Positions 9,849 through 20,788 of a stretch of 64,000 nucleotides of DNA are shown in pieces. The DNA comes from Clostridiales bacterium (GTDB lineage Bacteria; Bacillota; Limnochordia; Darwinibacteriales; B1SED10-159). Where the stretch lies: the NCBI GenBank assembly GCA_003559095.1, contig PWMW01000043.1:1-64000 (forward strand). The letters run 5' to 3'. Position 1 is the first letter of the stretch. Every line of letters begins with the position of its first letter. The notes beneath the pieces were generated by a model. That model was not told the DNA's origin. It saw only the letters and a list, made by a program, of their open reading frames with translations, and did no database searches. Made by a program: the position numbers and the translations under genes.

Positions 9849-10346
9849 ATGATTGTCGAAACTGAGGCATTTGGAGCGGTGGACGTGGCTGAGCGGGATA
9901 TTATTACGTTTGCCCAAGGAATTTTGGGGTTCCCTGACTATACAGACTATGTACTGCTTCCCCAAAGGGAAACGGCCTTTGCCTTCCTGCAGTCCATAGA
10001 GGAGCCCAGTCTGCGGTTTGTTGTGATTATGCCGGAACTAGTGCGGCCCGACTATACCTGCAGTCTGTCGGAGGCCCAGGCCCAGGAACTGGCCATCCAG
10101 TCGGCAGCTGACGCCGAAGTATTCGCCATTGTCACTGTGCCCGATGACGTGACAGCCATGACGGTCAATCTACAGGCACCGGTGATTGTCAATCCAAGGC
10201 ATAGACTGGGCAAACAGATTGTGTTGATGGATGGGGACTACCACACTCGGCACAACATTCTTGCAGAACTGCAGCGGATAGCGTTCGTGGAGCAGAAATC
10301 GCTGGATGCAGCCAAAGCGGCTGAGGCCGGAGTGCCGCAGCCTTGA
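9849..10346 (+). CDS. fliW: Flagellar assembly factor FliW
   Basis: [36 protein letters not shown]; directly upstream of csrA. Confidence 0.93.
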   Translation: MIVETEAFGAVDVAERDIITFAQGILGFPDYTDYVLLPQRETAFAFLQSIEEPSLRFVVIMPELVRPDYTCSLSEAQAQELAIQSAADAEVFAIVTVPDDVTAMTVNLQAPVIVNPRHRLGKQIVLMDGDYHTRHNILAELQRIAFVEQKSLDAAKAAEAGVPQP

Positions 10347-10371
10347 AAACATTGTCCAAGGAGGGACACGC

Positions 10372-10638
10372 ATGCTTGTATTGACGCGCAAGATTGATGA
10401 AGCGATCATGATTGGTGATGGAGTTAAGGTCATTATAGTGGATGTCCGGGGCGACCAGGTTAAAATAGGGGTAGAGGCTCCTCGCAATGTGGCAATTCAT
10501 CGTTTAGAGGTCTATGAAGATATTCAAGCGGAGAATCACAAAGCCGCTCTGACCCAGACCATCGATGTGCGGACGCTGTCTGAAATGCTCGCCGACAAGA
10601 GCAGCAGGGACACGCAGCCAGAATCTGAATCGTCTTGA
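10372..10638 (+). CDS. csrA: Carbon storage regulator CsrA
   Basis: [52 protein letters not shown]. Confidence 0.97.
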   Translation: MLVLTRKIDEAIMIGDGVKVIIVDVRGDQVKIGVEAPRNVAIHRLEVYEDIQAENHKAALTQTIDVRTLSEMLADKSSRDTQPESESS

Positions 10639-10722
10639 TTAGCCGCTGACCGACGCAACGCCATGGGCGTCCAGCGGCAGAACCTTGTTACCACAACGCC
10701 GAATGTTCGGGGAGGGTGTGCC

Positions 10723-11109
10723 ATGTCGATTCGGACCAATGCATTAAGTTCCAACAGTGTACAGGAGATCACAGGTACCAAAAGCGATCCGTTAGGAGCA
10801 GATAAGGTTCGGACAGGTGCCATCCCGGCCAGCCGTAAGGTCCAGTCTGATGCAGCCGACCAGCGCGCCCAAGGACGAACCTTTTCCTTGGATGAATTGG
10901 ATCTGGCGGTTGAGACGGTGAACCAGACAGTGGACGCCGTGGATCGAGCCTTGGAGTTTGCTGTACACCAAGACACCAACCGCATCATGGTGCGGGTAGT
11001 GGATCGGACCAATGACAAGGTGATTCGCGAGGTTCCTCCGGAAAAGGTGCTGGACCTCATGGCGGAGCTGCGCAAATTGGTGGGTCTGTTGGTTGATGAG
11101 AACGCTTGA
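10723..11109 (+). CDS. flaG: FlaG-family protein
   Basis: C-terminal RIMVRVVDRTNDKVIREVPPEKVLDLMAELRKLVGLLVDENA. Confidence 0.88.
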   Translation: MSIRTNALSSNSVQEITGTKSDPLGADKVRTGAIPASRKVQSDAADQRAQGRTFSLDELDLAVETVNQTVDAVDRALEFAVHQDTNRIMVRVVDRTNDKVIREVPPEKVLDLMAELRKLVGLLVDENA

Positions 11110-11131
11110 CTGCTGTGTGGGGAGTGGATAA

Positions 11132-11503
11132 ATGATGAGCATGAATGCCTACCAAAATTATCGACGGACACAGGTAACTACGGCATCCCAGGGTGAACTG
11201 CTTTTGATGCTGTTCGAAGGGGCCATCAAGTTTGCCCAACAGGCTCGACTTCTCATTGAAGAACGGGACTTCGCATTGGCCAACACAAAACTACAGCGGA
11301 CACAGGATATTGTCAATGAACTTATGGCCTCGCTCAACTTCGACTCAGGACCTTTAGCGCAGGATCTGTACCGATTGTATGCATACATTCATGAGCGTCT
11401 TGTGGAGGCCAACACGAAGAAGGACACAGCCCAACTGGACGAAGCTCTGCAGCTGCTTGTTGAATTCCGCGATACTTGGAGGCAGGTGGTTCATTCAGCA
11501 TGA
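11132..11503 (+). CDS. fliS: Flagellar export chaperone FliS
   Basis: NAYQNYRRTQVTTASQGELLLMLFEGAIKFAQQA. Confidence 0.95.
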   Translation: MMSMNAYQNYRRTQVTTASQGELLLMLFEGAIKFAQQARLLIEERDFALANTKLQRTQDIVNELMASLNFDSGPLAQDLYRLYAYIHERLVEANTKKDTAQLDEALQLLVEFRDTWRQVVHSA

Positions 11504-11970
11504 AAGAAATTGCCGAACGCCTCGAGGCGTTGCATGCCGCCTATCAGCGGCAACACCAAATCTATACCGATATCTTGACAGGTGGTGCTTTGGAACGCCG
11601 CTACATTGATCAAGGCGACATGGCCAACTTGCTTCCGCTGTTGACCAGGAAACATGAACAGATGGAAGCAGCTGCAGCTGATGATGGGATAATTCGGAGG
11701 ATCCAGCAGGAACTGGCTGTTATTTTGCAGTTGGAGGCATTTTCGCTGTCCCAGGCCAAAGAGGCCGTTCCCACTAACTTGCGGGAGCACGTGGAGCGTC
11801 TGACCGAGGTCGTGGCTGCTGTTGTGGCATCTCTAGAGGCATTAGAACAGCAGGAGCGCGAGTTTGAAGGGAAGTTGCAGCAATGGCTGCAGGGACCGGA
11901 CGAACTGCAGGAACAGCAGCAAAGTACCGCCAAACGTCGGGCCAAGCGGGCCTACAAGCCCCAAAGCTGA
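11500..11970 (+). CDS. FliT/FlgN-like flagellar protein
   Basis: Overlaps the fliS stop (ATGA); helical coiled-coil protein of about 156 aa. Confidence 0.65.
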   Translation: MKEIAERLEALHAAYQRQHQIYTDILTGGALERRYIDQGDMANLLPLLTRKHEQMEAAAADDGIIRRIQQELAVILQLEAFSLSQAKEAVPTNLREHVERLTEVVAAVVASLEALEQQEREFEGKLQQWLQGPDELQEQQQSTAKRRAKRAYKPQS

Positions 11971-12044
11971 CCCGTGTTCTTCCAGCACAATTGCGCTATT
12001 TGTGAAGAAATTGCGGTATATTTTTTCAAATGGTTCTTTTTTTC

Positions 12045-12074
12045 TTGACATAATGCCTGTCCATGTGCTATTTT
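12045..12074 (+). promoter_or_regulatory. Sigma-A-like promoter for csp (TTGACA-N18-TATTTT)
   Basis: Perfect -35 box, correct spacing, upstream of the cold-shock gene. Confidence 0.6.
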
Positions 12075-12131
12075 AGTAGTACCGGAAGCAGAATGTGGCC
12101 GGTGAACTTGATTTAGGAGGAATGTTTATCA

Positions 12132-12329
12132 ATGCTAGGTAAAGTAAAGTGGTTTAACGCTGAAAAAGGTTACGGCTTCATTGAACGCGAAGATGGCGGC
12201 GATGTGTTTGTGCACTTTTCGGCCATCCAGGAAGAAGGTTTCAAGTCCCTCGAAGAAGGCCAGAGTGTTGAATTTGACATCGTCGAAGGTGAGCGCGGGC
12301 CACAGGCTTCCAATGTATCCAAAATCTAA
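12132..12329 (+). CDS. csp: Cold-shock protein (CspA family)
   Basis: [30 protein letters not shown]. Confidence 0.97.
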   Translation: MLGKVKWFNAEKGYGFIEREDGGDVFVHFSAIQEEGFKSLEEGQSVEFDIVEGERGPQASNVSKI

Positions 12330-12336
12330 CGACTTT

Positions 12337-12366
12337 AAAGGGCTGGTGCGAACCAGCCCTTTTCTG
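12337..12366 (+). terminator. Rho-independent terminator after csp
   Basis: AAAGGGCTGG-tgcgaa-CCAGCCCTTTT. Confidence 0.85.
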
Positions 12367-12485
12367 ATCTCTAATTTTAGTGCAGCAGTGCCTGACCACA
12401 CCAGCTCCTCGGACCCGGGCAGGAATTTCCCGATACATCGGGAATTATGTGTTTAAGGGCAGCACTACACCTCAGATGAGAAGGA

Positions 12486-13043
12486 GTGGATTGTATGGCT
12501 TCCATGAACACCATCGTTAAAGGTAAGAATTTGGATGTCACTCCAGCCCTGCGTAGTTACGCAGAAAAGAAGGTAGCAAAATTTGACAAGTATCTCAGTG
12601 ATCACAAACAAGTAACCGCAGAAGTTATGCTGCGAACGGAGCGTGAGCAGCACATCGCAGAGATAACACTGGACCTTTCCGGTCTAATTCTACGAGGTGT
12701 TAGTAAAACCGAAGACATGTACGCTTCCGTGGATGCCGCTGTCGAGCGCATCGAACGGCAGTTTACCAAGTTCAGAACCAAGATTCAAAAGAAGTTCCAA
12801 GGACCAAAGATCAGCGAGCTGCCCGGCGACGCTGGTTCTGGAACTCAAGCTGATAGCGCTGAACCGAGGATTGTGCGCACGAAACGCTTTGCGTTTAAAC
12901 CCATGGCAGTGGAAGAAGCTGTTATGCAGATGGAGTTGCTGGGTCATGATTTCTTTGCTTTCCTCAATTCCGGAACAGAAGAGGTCAATGTTGTCTACAA
13001 GCGTCGCGATGGTAACTATGGGCTGATTGAACCAGAATTTTAA
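12486..13043 (+). CDS. hpf: Long-form ribosome hibernation promoting factor (start 12486 or 12495)
   Basis: NTIVKGKNLDVTPALRSYAEKKVAKFDKYL; C-terminal RTKRFAFKPMAVEEAVMQMELLGHDFFAF dimerisation domain. Confidence 0.95.
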   Translation: MDCMASMNTIVKGKNLDVTPALRSYAEKKVAKFDKYLSDHKQVTAEVMLRTEREQHIAEITLDLSGLILRGVSKTEDMYASVDAAVERIERQFTKFRTKIQKKFQGPKISELPGDAGSGTQADSAEPRIVRTKRFAFKPMAVEEAVMQMELLGHDFFAFLNSGTEEVNVVYKRRDGNYGLIEPEF

Positions 13044-13057
13044 AAGGTGATGATTTC

Positions 13058-14179
13058 ATGAGTGAATCTCCGGCTTTGGTGGTGTTTGAAGGTACACCCG
13101 GCAATAGCCGAACTGAGCAGGAGTTTTTCGCTATCCGGCGGGGCGTGGTATTGGACCAATTGGAACAGGCGAAAGGCGCGGGAATTCACCGAAGAATTCT
13201 CTGCACACCCGATGTTCAGCTGCAGGAAGCAGCTGCAGCCAGCGGTGTTGAGGTGGAATATGAACGCCCAAGTCAAGGAAGGTTTCACTTCGGACGCAGG
13301 CTTTTAGAGGTCGTGCGGAAGCGACAACTACAGAGCGTACTGTACTTGGGGGGAGCTTCTGCTCCCCTTATTTCTGCGGACGATTTTCGCATGCTGCTTT
13401 CCTTGATGCAGGGTCCACCGGACATGGTGGTTGCCAACAACGTCCATTCGGCAGACATTGTTGGTTTCCACCCGGCCTCGGTGCTAGAACGCATTACCCT
13501 ACCGGCCATCGATAATGCACTGCCCTACGTTCTGCGCAGCGAAGCAGGCTTTCGCAGCGTCACTGTTCCGCGCCTACTTTCACTGAACTTCGACCTTGAC
13601 ACACCCGGTGACCTACCGATCTTGGCCGTACATCCGAGTGTGGGTAGGCACACGCGTGCGGCCCTGAATGCTATCGCTATGGATGTGACCCGCTGCCAGC
13701 GGGTGCAGGCTATTCTTTTTGACCCGCTGCAGGAGCTGGTCATTTTTGGGCGCGTGGGGGCGCCGTTGTTTCAGTTCCTTGATGAGCAGACGCGCTGCCG
13801 CGTCCGCCTGTATTCGGAAGAGCGCAGTATGAAGGCCTTAGGCCGTGATGTGCGGGGCGAAGTCTGCTCATTGATGGGCGCCTTGGTAGAACAGCTGGGG
13901 TTTGAGGAATATTTTCGACTACTCAGTCGAGCAGCCCACGGAGCTGTCTTGGATACCCGTGTTTTGTTTGCCCATTGGGGCTGGCAGTTGGCTCAAGAGG
14001 ATCGTTTTCATTCGGATTGGGGGCGCGTGGATGCCATCCGCCACGAAGGCCTGCGGGACTTCACCGAGGCGGCTATCCATGCTCCAATTCCTGTGCTCCT
14101 TGGCGGTCACAGCTTGGTGGCTGGTGGTCTTTGGACGCTTCTGGACGCTGGTCTCCGCGTTAGGGGGTTCTCCACATGA
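13058..14179 (+). CDS. Uncharacterised protein; possible GT-A/MobA-CofC-like nucleotidyltransferase N-terminal domain plus a helical C-terminal region
   Basis: ORF coupled to the next gene by overlap; LYLGGASAPLISADDF and LNFDLDTPGDLPIL resemble MobA/CofC motifs. Confidence 0.5.
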   Translation: MSESPALVVFEGTPGNSRTEQEFFAIRRGVVLDQLEQAKGAGIHRRILCTPDVQLQEAAAASGVEVEYERPSQGRFHFGRRLLEVVRKRQLQSVLYLGGASAPLISADDFRMLLSLMQGPPDMVVANNVHSADIVGFHPASVLERITLPAIDNALPYVLRSEAGFRSVTVPRLLSLNFDLDTPGDLPILAVHPSVGRHTRAALNAIAMDVTRCQRVQAILFDPLQELVIFGRVGAPLFQFLDEQTRCRVRLYSEERSMKALGRDVRGEVCSLMGALVEQLGFEEYFRLLSRAAHGAVLDTRVLFAHWGWQLAQEDRFHSDWGRVDAIRHEGLRDFTEAAIHAPIPVLLGGHSLVAGGLWTLLDAGLRVRGFST

Positions 14180-15285
14180 TGTCACTGTCCAACAAAGATT
14201 TCTTGGTCAGGATGTTTGAAAGCATGACCCATGGCGCCGTGGTCATTGACACACAACGGCGACTGGTGGCTATGAACCGGGCCGCTGCCCAGGTTTTGCA
14301 TATCCAACCGGATCAAGGTCTGGGCCGAACATTGGAAGAGTTGGGAGCCTATCCCGTGGGGGGTCCTGAGCGCGCCGGCCTTTACCAAGCGCTGACAACC
14401 GGCGAACGACGCCTGAATGCTTCCAGTGCGTGGCATTATCGGGACCGGATTATCTATGTCAATGCCAGCGTCAGTCCTATTTTGGACGATCAGAACCAGA
14501 TCATTGGTGCTGTGGCGATCTTCGAAGATATCACCGAGAAGCGAATCTCCGATGAACAGTTGAAGCATGCTGAACGCCTAGCTTCCTTGGGCGAGTTCGC
14601 CGCCCAGATCGTTCACGAAATTCGCAATCCCCTATCGACCATCTATGCGGCGTTCGACATCTTGGAACAGGACGTGGAGGAGGAAAACAAAGAAACCATG
14701 GCTGTGCTGCAGGCTGCTCGCCAACAGGTTCTGGAGCTCAACGAGCTCTTGGGAAAAATGCTGGATCTGTCGCGGCAGAATAGCTCCTGGGTCAAAGAAC
14801 CCATTGACATTGGACCTCTCCTGCAGGAAGTGGTATTATTAATAAAGCCGAAAGCGCGGCGGGCCAACATTGTTATCCAATACGACACACCTCCCATGTC
14901 CCTCATCACCTATGGAGTTGCTTTGGAACTGCGGCAGGTGTTCTTTAACCTCATGTTGAACTCTGTGGAAGCAATGGGACGCGGCGGTCACCTGCGCGTC
15001 AAAGGACAGGTGCGGAAAGATCGAGTTACTGTCGAAATTTCGGACACAGGGCCGGGGATTGCCACGAAAGATTTAGATAGAGTTGCGCAACCGTTTTACA
15101 CAACCAAGGACAATGGAACAGGCTTAGGTCTAACCGTGGTACGTCGGATCGTTGCAGACCATCAAGGTACATTGACCGTGTCCTCGTCGGGTCTTGGCAC
15201 GATGGTTGTGGTGGATTTGCCAGTGGATGAGCAGTGCGAAAGGAGCCGGTTTACGGATGATCGGGTTTTTGAAGAAGATATTTGA
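14176..15285 (+). CDS. PAS-domain sensor histidine kinase with no adjacent response regulator
   Basis: PAS-like N-terminus; [25 protein letters not shown]-box; [24 protein letters not shown] ATPase motifs. Confidence 0.9.
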   Translation: MMSLSNKDFLVRMFESMTHGAVVIDTQRRLVAMNRAAAQVLHIQPDQGLGRTLEELGAYPVGGPERAGLYQALTTGERRLNASSAWHYRDRIIYVNASVSPILDDQNQIIGAVAIFEDITEKRISDEQLKHAERLASLGEFAAQIVHEIRNPLSTIYAAFDILEQDVEEENKETMAVLQAARQQVLELNELLGKMLDLSRQNSSWVKEPIDIGPLLQEVVLLIKPKARRANIVIQYDTPPMSLITYGVALELRQVFFNLMLNSVEAMGRGGHLRVKGQVRKDRVTVEISDTGPGIATKDLDRVAQPFYTTKDNGTGLGLTVVRRIVADHQGTLTVSSSGLGTMVVVDLPVDEQCERSRFTDDRVFEEDI

Positions 15286-17779
15286 TGGCAGTGCCAAGGA
15301 ACTGCAGGAGCTGCAGGAGCGAGCTGAGGAGATCAATGAGCTTGAAGCGGCCATGCAGGCGTTGTCCGACGATGAGCTCCGCCAAAAGACGGCCGAATTT
15401 CGCCGACGTGTGCAGGATGGTGAAACTCTGGAAGAGATCCTGAATGAAGCATTCGCCGTGGTCCGGGAGGCCTCTGTCCGCACCTTGGGCATGCGTCCCT
15501 TTGATGTGCAGCTGATGGGAGGAATCGTCCTTCATCAAGGGCGCATCGCCGAGATGAAGACCGGTGAAGGAAAAACTTTGGTGGCCACGCTGCCCGTATA
15601 TCTCAACGCCCTAACTGGCCAAGGCGTCCATGTGGTGACGGTCAATGATTACCTGGCCAGCCGTGATGCGGAATGGATGGGTCAAATTTACACCTTTCTT
15701 GGCATGACAGTGGGTACCATTGTTCATGGTCTGGATTTTGAACAGCGCCGGGCGGCGTACGGCGCTGACATAACCTATGGTACCAACAACGAGTTTGGCT
15801 TCGACTATCTTCGGGACAATATGGTGCTGGCTGAAGAGCAGATGGTGCAGCGGAATCTGCATTATGCCATCGTTGACGAAGTGGACTCCATTCTCATTGA
15901 TGAAGCTCGAACACCGCTGATCATTTCGGGGGCGGCCAGCGATTCGACGAAGCACTATGGGCTGTTCGCCCAAATCGTGCCGCGGCTGCGGGCGGAAGAG
16001 GACTACAATGTGGATGAAAAGGCCCGCAGTGTGGCCCTTACGGAAACTGGAGTGGCCAAGGTTGAAGGTCTGTTGAAGATCGACAATCTCTTTGACGATG
16101 TCCACTTTGAGCTGAATCACTACTTGAACCAGGCCCTCAAGGCCAAGGAACTTTATGTCAAAGATCGGGATTATGTGGTCAATGATGGCGAAGTGATCAT
16201 TGTGGATGAGTTCACAGGCCGTCTGATGCCCGGACGGCGTTATTCCGATGGCCTCCATCAGGCTATTGAAGCCAAGGAAAATGTTCGTATTGCCAAGGAA
16301 AGCCAAACACTAGCGGCCATAACGTACCAAAACTATTTCCGGATGTACGAAAAGTTGGCTGGGATGACTGGTACGGCTAAGACCGAAGAGGAAGAGTTCC
16401 GCAAGATTTACGGTATGGATGTGGTCGTGATTCCAACCAACAAGCCCATGGTTCGGACTGATCATCCCGACGCCATTTACAAGAACGAACAGGCGAAGTT
16501 CAACGCCGTGGTGGAGGAAATCGTCCAAGCGCACAAGACAGGCCAGCCAGTGTTGGTGGGTACCATCTCCATTGAGAAGTCCGAGTTTCTCAGCCGGCAG
16601 TTGAAGACTAAGGGTGTGCCACATCAGGTTCTCAACGCCAAGTACCACGAAAAGGAGGCGGAGATTATCAAGGGCGCCGGTGAGCAGGGAACTGTGACCA
16701 TTGCCACGAACATGGCTGGTCGCGGTACTGACATTGTGTTGGGAGCCGGTGTTGTCGACTTGGGTGGTCTGTACATTCTCGGGACCGAGCGCCATGAATC
16801 CCGGCGCATCGACAACCAGCTGCGTGGTCGTTCCGGTCGTCAGGGAGATCCTGGGGAAAGCCGTTTCTATGTGTCACTGGAAGATGATCTGATGCGATTA
16901 TTCGGCTCTGACCGCATTAAAGGTCTTATGGAGCGTCTGGGTTGGGAAGATGATCAGGCCATCGAACATCCGCAGATCAGTAAGTCCATTGAAAGCGCCC
17001 AGAAAAAAGTGGAAGCCAGAAACTTTGAGATTCGCAAGCAGGTATTGGACTTCGACGATGTTATGAACAAACAGCGTGAAGTTATCTACAGCCAGCGCCG
17101 CGCGGTGCTGCGCTCCCAAGGCATCAGCGAACAGATTCAGACCATGTTCGTTGAAGTGATGGGCAGTGTTGTTAAACAGTATGCGGACGAAAAGCTCCTT
17201 CCGGAAGAGTGGGATCTTGAGGCGCTGCGCCAGCGTTATCGGGACATCCTCGGCGCTGAGCTGGATGTGTCTGCGGCAGAGCTGGAGCAGATGAAACCTG
17301 GTGCCATTCAAGATCTCTTGGTCGAACGGGGCCGCCAGGCCTATGCCCAACGAGAAACAGAACATGGCGCCGATGACATGCGCCGCATTGAACAGCTAGT
17401 GCTGCTGCAGATCATTGACAAGAAATGGATGGAACATCTGCGGGCTATGGACGATCTGCGGGAGGGCATTGGGCTGCGGGCTTATGGGCAGCGTGATCCC
17501 CTGATGGAATACCGATTTGAAGCATTCGAGATGTTCAAGACCATGATCACCAGTATCCAGGAAGACTGCCTGAAGATGCTCTTCCGGGTACAGCTGGTGC
17601 ATGAAGAGCGCAGCCATGAGCGCCGGTCTCAGGAACGGATTCAAGCAGCGCAGATGAACCGGGCTGCGGACGGATCCGTGACCGAAGTTACCCAGCGCAC
17701 CACTGGTGAGAAGATCGGACGTAATGATCCCTGCCCCTGCGGCAGTGGCAAAAAATACAAGAAATGCTGTGGTGCCTAA
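15257..17779 (+). CDS. secA: Preprotein translocase ATPase SecA
   Basis: [14 protein letters not shown] Walker [15 protein letters not shown]-terminal SEC-C motif [18 protein letters not shown]. Confidence 0.98.
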   Translation: MIGFLKKIFDGSAKELQELQERAEEINELEAAMQALSDDELRQKTAEFRRRVQDGETLEEILNEAFAVVREASVRTLGMRPFDVQLMGGIVLHQGRIAEMKTGEGKTLVATLPVYLNALTGQGVHVVTVNDYLASRDAEWMGQIYTFLGMTVGTIVHGLDFEQRRAAYGADITYGTNNEFGFDYLRDNMVLAEEQMVQRNLHYAIVDEVDSILIDEARTPLIISGAASDSTKHYGLFAQIVPRLRAEEDYNVDEKARSVALTETGVAKVEGLLKIDNLFDDVHFELNHYLNQALKAKELYVKDRDYVVNDGEVIIVDEFTGRLMPGRRYSDGLHQAIEAKENVRIAKESQTLAAITYQNYFRMYEKLAGMTGTAKTEEEEFRKIYGMDVVVIPTNKPMVRTDHPDAIYKNEQAKFNAVVEEIVQAHKTGQPVLVGTISIEKSEFLSRQLKTKGVPHQVLNAKYHEKEAEIIKGAGEQGTVTIATNMAGRGTDIVLGAGVVDLGGLYILGTERHESRRIDNQLRGRSGRQGDPGESRFYVSLEDDLMRLFGSDRIKGLMERLGWEDDQAIEHPQISKSIESAQKKVEARNFEIRKQVLDFDDVMNKQREVIYSQRRAVLRSQGISEQIQTMFVEVMGSVVKQYADEKLLPEEWDLEALRQRYRDILGAELDVSAAELEQMKPGAIQDLLVERGRQAYAQRETEHGADDMRRIEQLVLLQIIDKKWMEHLRAMDDLREGIGLRAYGQRDPLMEYRFEAFEMFKTMITSIQEDCLKMLFRVQLVHEERSHERRSQERIQAAQMNRAADGSVTEVTQRTTGEKIGRNDPCPCGSGKKYKKCCGA

Positions 17780-17800
17780 GGCTGCAGTGTAGGAGGTTTG

Positions 17801-18917
17801 ATGATGATACAACTGGAACTGGGTGAAATCAAAAGCCAGAGCCAGGATCTGCAGCGCCGGATCCTCGAAATGAGGGACTATCTTTGACGTTCCCGGCCGT
17901 GAGGAACGCAACCAAGAACTGGATGACGTCATGTCACAGCCTGGTTTTTGGGATGATCAAGAACGATCCAAGGCCGTAATCGCCGAGGCCAAACAGGTCA
18001 AACGGGTGTTGGAACACTACAAGACGGTGGAACAGGCTTACGATGAACTGGAACTGCTTCTCCAGATGGTGGAGGAAGAACCAGGCTCTGGTCTGGAACA
18101 CGAGCTGTTGGAACAAGCAGCTACCGCTGCCAGCCTGGTAGAACAGTTGGAACTAGACGCTATGTTAAGCGGCGAATATGACAGTCATAATGCCATCGTG
18201 GCCATCCACCCCGGAGCGGGTGGCACCGAGTCGCAGGATTGGGCCCAAATGCTGCTGCGGATGTACACTCGTTGGGCGGAGCGGCGAGGTTTTTCCGTAA
18301 AGACATTGGACTTTCTGCCTGGCGATGAAGCGGGCATTAAAAGTGTTACTTTGTTGGTAGAAGGGGAAAATGTCTACGGTTACTTGAAGGCCGAGAAAGG
18401 TGTCCACCGACTGGTGCGGATATCGCCCTTTGACTCTTCGGGACGCAGGCACACGTCTTTTGCGTCTGTGGACGTAACTCCGGACGTGGATGACGATGTG
18501 GATGTCCAGATTAACTCCGATGATCTGCGGGTGGATACGTGCCGCTCCAGCGGTGCCGGTGGTCAGCACGTGAACACCACAGATTCAGCCATCCGGATTA
18601 CCCATGTGCCGACGGGGCTTGTGGCTTCCTGCCAAACGGAGCGGTCACAGCATGCAAACCGGGATTCTGCCATGAAAATCCTCCGGTCCAAACTGGCCGA
18701 ACGCCTTATGGCCGAGCAGCGGGCGAAGATGGATGAAATAAAGGGCGAGCAGGGCGATATAGCCTGGGGCAATCAGATTCGGTCGTATGTGTTCTGCCCG
18801 TATACCATGGTTAAGGATCACAGAACCAACGCTGAAATTGGCAATGTGGATTCTGTTATGGATGGGCAACTGGATCCATTCATCGAGGCATATCTGCGGA
18901 GCCAAAGCCATAAGTGA
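17801..18917 (+). CDS. prfB: Peptide chain release factor 2 with programmed +1 frameshift at an in-frame TGA (17885-17887)
   Basis: AGGAGG SD; frame 0 reads MMIQLELGEIKSQSQDLQRRILEMRDYL-TGA; CTT-TGA-C slip site; +1 frame continues DVPGREERNQELDDVMSQPGFWDD; SPF and GGQ motifs. Confidence 0.96.
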
Positions 18918-19057
18918 TGGTGGGGCTTTCTCCAACAATGGGCTTATCTGCTTGGAGAAGGCCTTATTCCGTTGTCTGCCGTATTGCCAGATGGCTTCAG
19001 ACTGGTCCTCCGGTGCTGTTGGCAGCTGAGACCAGGGGAAAGGAAGGTACGGACTTC

Positions 19058-20788
19058 ATGACGAAACGCATTCTGTGGGCATTGATGATTGTCGCGGCCA
19101 TCATTGGTCTCGCTGTCGGCATGGAACGCATGCATGTTGAAGGGGAAAATCGTCAGGTCGAGATTACCGTAGATTGGCCGGCAGCTCAGCAAATGGCCGC
19201 CGTAACCGGACAGAGTCTGCATGCTGTGTTAACGGCTCTGGGCGAGGCTGGCGTGTACTCAGCAGCGGTCATGCCCCGAACCATGGCGGAGTTTGGCGTC
19301 TCGGGACGGGATATTCACAGCCAGGCGGCGGCGGTATGGTCAGAATTCCCGCAGCAGCGAGATACCATGGCCCAGCAGCCAGTGGGTTTTTGGGAAGAAG
19401 ACCTGCAGACAACTTTGGATGCAGGCTTAGCTGTGGTTCCCCGGGTGGGGAATCCTCCTTGGGGACAGGATTTGACGTGGTCACAGCTGGAACCTTATGG
19501 TCCCCATCTGGTCATTTTCGGCGGCCGGGATGCCGCCGGCTATCCTGATGACTTGGATCACACCCAGGATGCTCTGCAGGCATTGGGTGCCAGAGCTGGT
19601 GTGATTGAGTTTGCCAACCAGCGCGGCCTGGCGGCCATTGCCGCCAACAACCCTGCTGTACGCGTGCATGGCATCTCGGCCGAAGAGATGAAAAAACTAT
19701 CGAGCGAGCGGGTACTGGCCCGCTATCTGCGCGCCGTACGTGAACGAAATATCCGCGTGCTTTACTTCCGCGGCTTCACCGAACGGGCCGAGGATTGGGA
19801 GCGCACATTGAACTTGGTGCAAACCGTGTCAGCGGAATTGACGGCCCAAGGATATACGTTGGGTCCGGCTGAGCCTTTTGTACCATGGCAGGTGCCGCCG
19901 ACAGTGAAGAGCGCTGCTTGGCTCGGTTTGGGAGCTGGATTTGCCATATTGATGAGCCAGTGGGTGGTCATGCCATCCTGGTTGTTGTGGGTGTTAACCG
20001 CTGTGCCATGGCTTTCGTTGACGGGTATGCTCTTGCTGCGGCCGGATTTGGCTGCAGCGGCAGCGGCCCTGGCGGCTGCCTTAGTGTTCCCAACACTGGC
20101 CGTAGTACAGATACCGGCCGCATCAGGACCGCGCTTGCGCATGGTGGCCCATATTACCGGCATTTCCCTTATTGGTGCTCTGATCATTATCACGTCGTTG
20201 GGCGGCACAGAATACATGCTGAAGTTGGCAGAGTTTCGCGGTGTGAAGCTGATGCATGTGGTCCCCGTGGCCGCCGCCATAGCATTCGGACTGCTCTGGA
20301 AGCAGATGCCAGTTCGGCGATGGCAGTTGGTGCGACGGCGTCTGGACGAGCTTTGGAATACATCCATCCCCGTGAAGCAGGTGCTTTTAGCTGGTTTTTT
20401 GGCCATGGCTGCCTTTGTGTACCTGCAGCGCACTGGCAATTTCGGGTTGCCAGCTCTGGAGTGGGAGATCCAATTTCGCGAAATGCTCGAACGTGTTCTC
20501 CTAGCGCGTCCCCGCACCAAGGAACTTTTCCTCGGCCATCCGGCGCTTTGGTGGGCGGGGGCATCCCTCGGGCGCTGGTCTTGGTGGATTCCCGTGGCGG
20601 CCGTGGGCCAACTCAGTGTGGTCAACACGTTCACCCACATCCATACACCACTGATGATCAGTATTCTGCGGACGATGTATGGTCTGAGCATGGGATTGGC
20701 TTTGGGCTGGATTCTCGAGATCATCTGGAACCGATTATTAAGGCGGTGGATCTATGATTCTCTTGTCCGGATACTACGGGTACGGTAA
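19058..20788 (+). CDS. DUF5693 family multi-pass membrane protein
   Basis: N-terminal signal/TM followed by a polytopic C-terminal half; overlaps csaB by 35 nt. Confidence 0.75.
   Translation: MTKRILWALMIVAAIIGLAVGMERMHVEGENRQVEITVDWPAAQQMAAVTGQSLHAVLTALGEAGVYSAAVMPRTMAEFGVSGRDIHSQAAAVWSEFPQQRDTMAQQPVGFWEEDLQTTLDAGLAVVPRVGNPPWGQDLTWSQLEPYGPHLVIFGGRDAAGYPDDLDHTQDALQALGARAGVIEFANQRGLAAIAANNPAVRVHGISAEEMKKLSSERVLARYLRAVRERNIRVLYFRGFTERAEDWERTLNLVQTVSAELTAQGYTLGPAEPFVPWQVPPTVKSAAWLGLGAGFAILMSQWVVMPSWLLWVLTAVPWLSLTGMLLLRPDLAAAAAALAAALVFPTLAVVQIPAASGPRLRMVAHITGISLIGALIIITSLGGTEYMLKLAEFRGVKLMHVVPVAAAIAFGLLWKQMPVRRWQLVRRRLDELWNTSIPVKQVLLAGFLAMAAFVYLQRTGNFGLPALEWEIQFREMLERVLLARPRTKELFLGHPALWWAGASLGRWSWWIPVAAVGQLSVVNTFTHIHTPLMISILRTMYGLSMGLALGWILEIIWNRLLRRWIYDSLVRILRVR

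Noticed and set aside
17931-18917. prfB annotated as starting at 17931
   Set aside because: Truncates the RF2 N-terminus; the SD and ATG at 17801 plus the CTT-TGA-C frameshift site explain the full gene.
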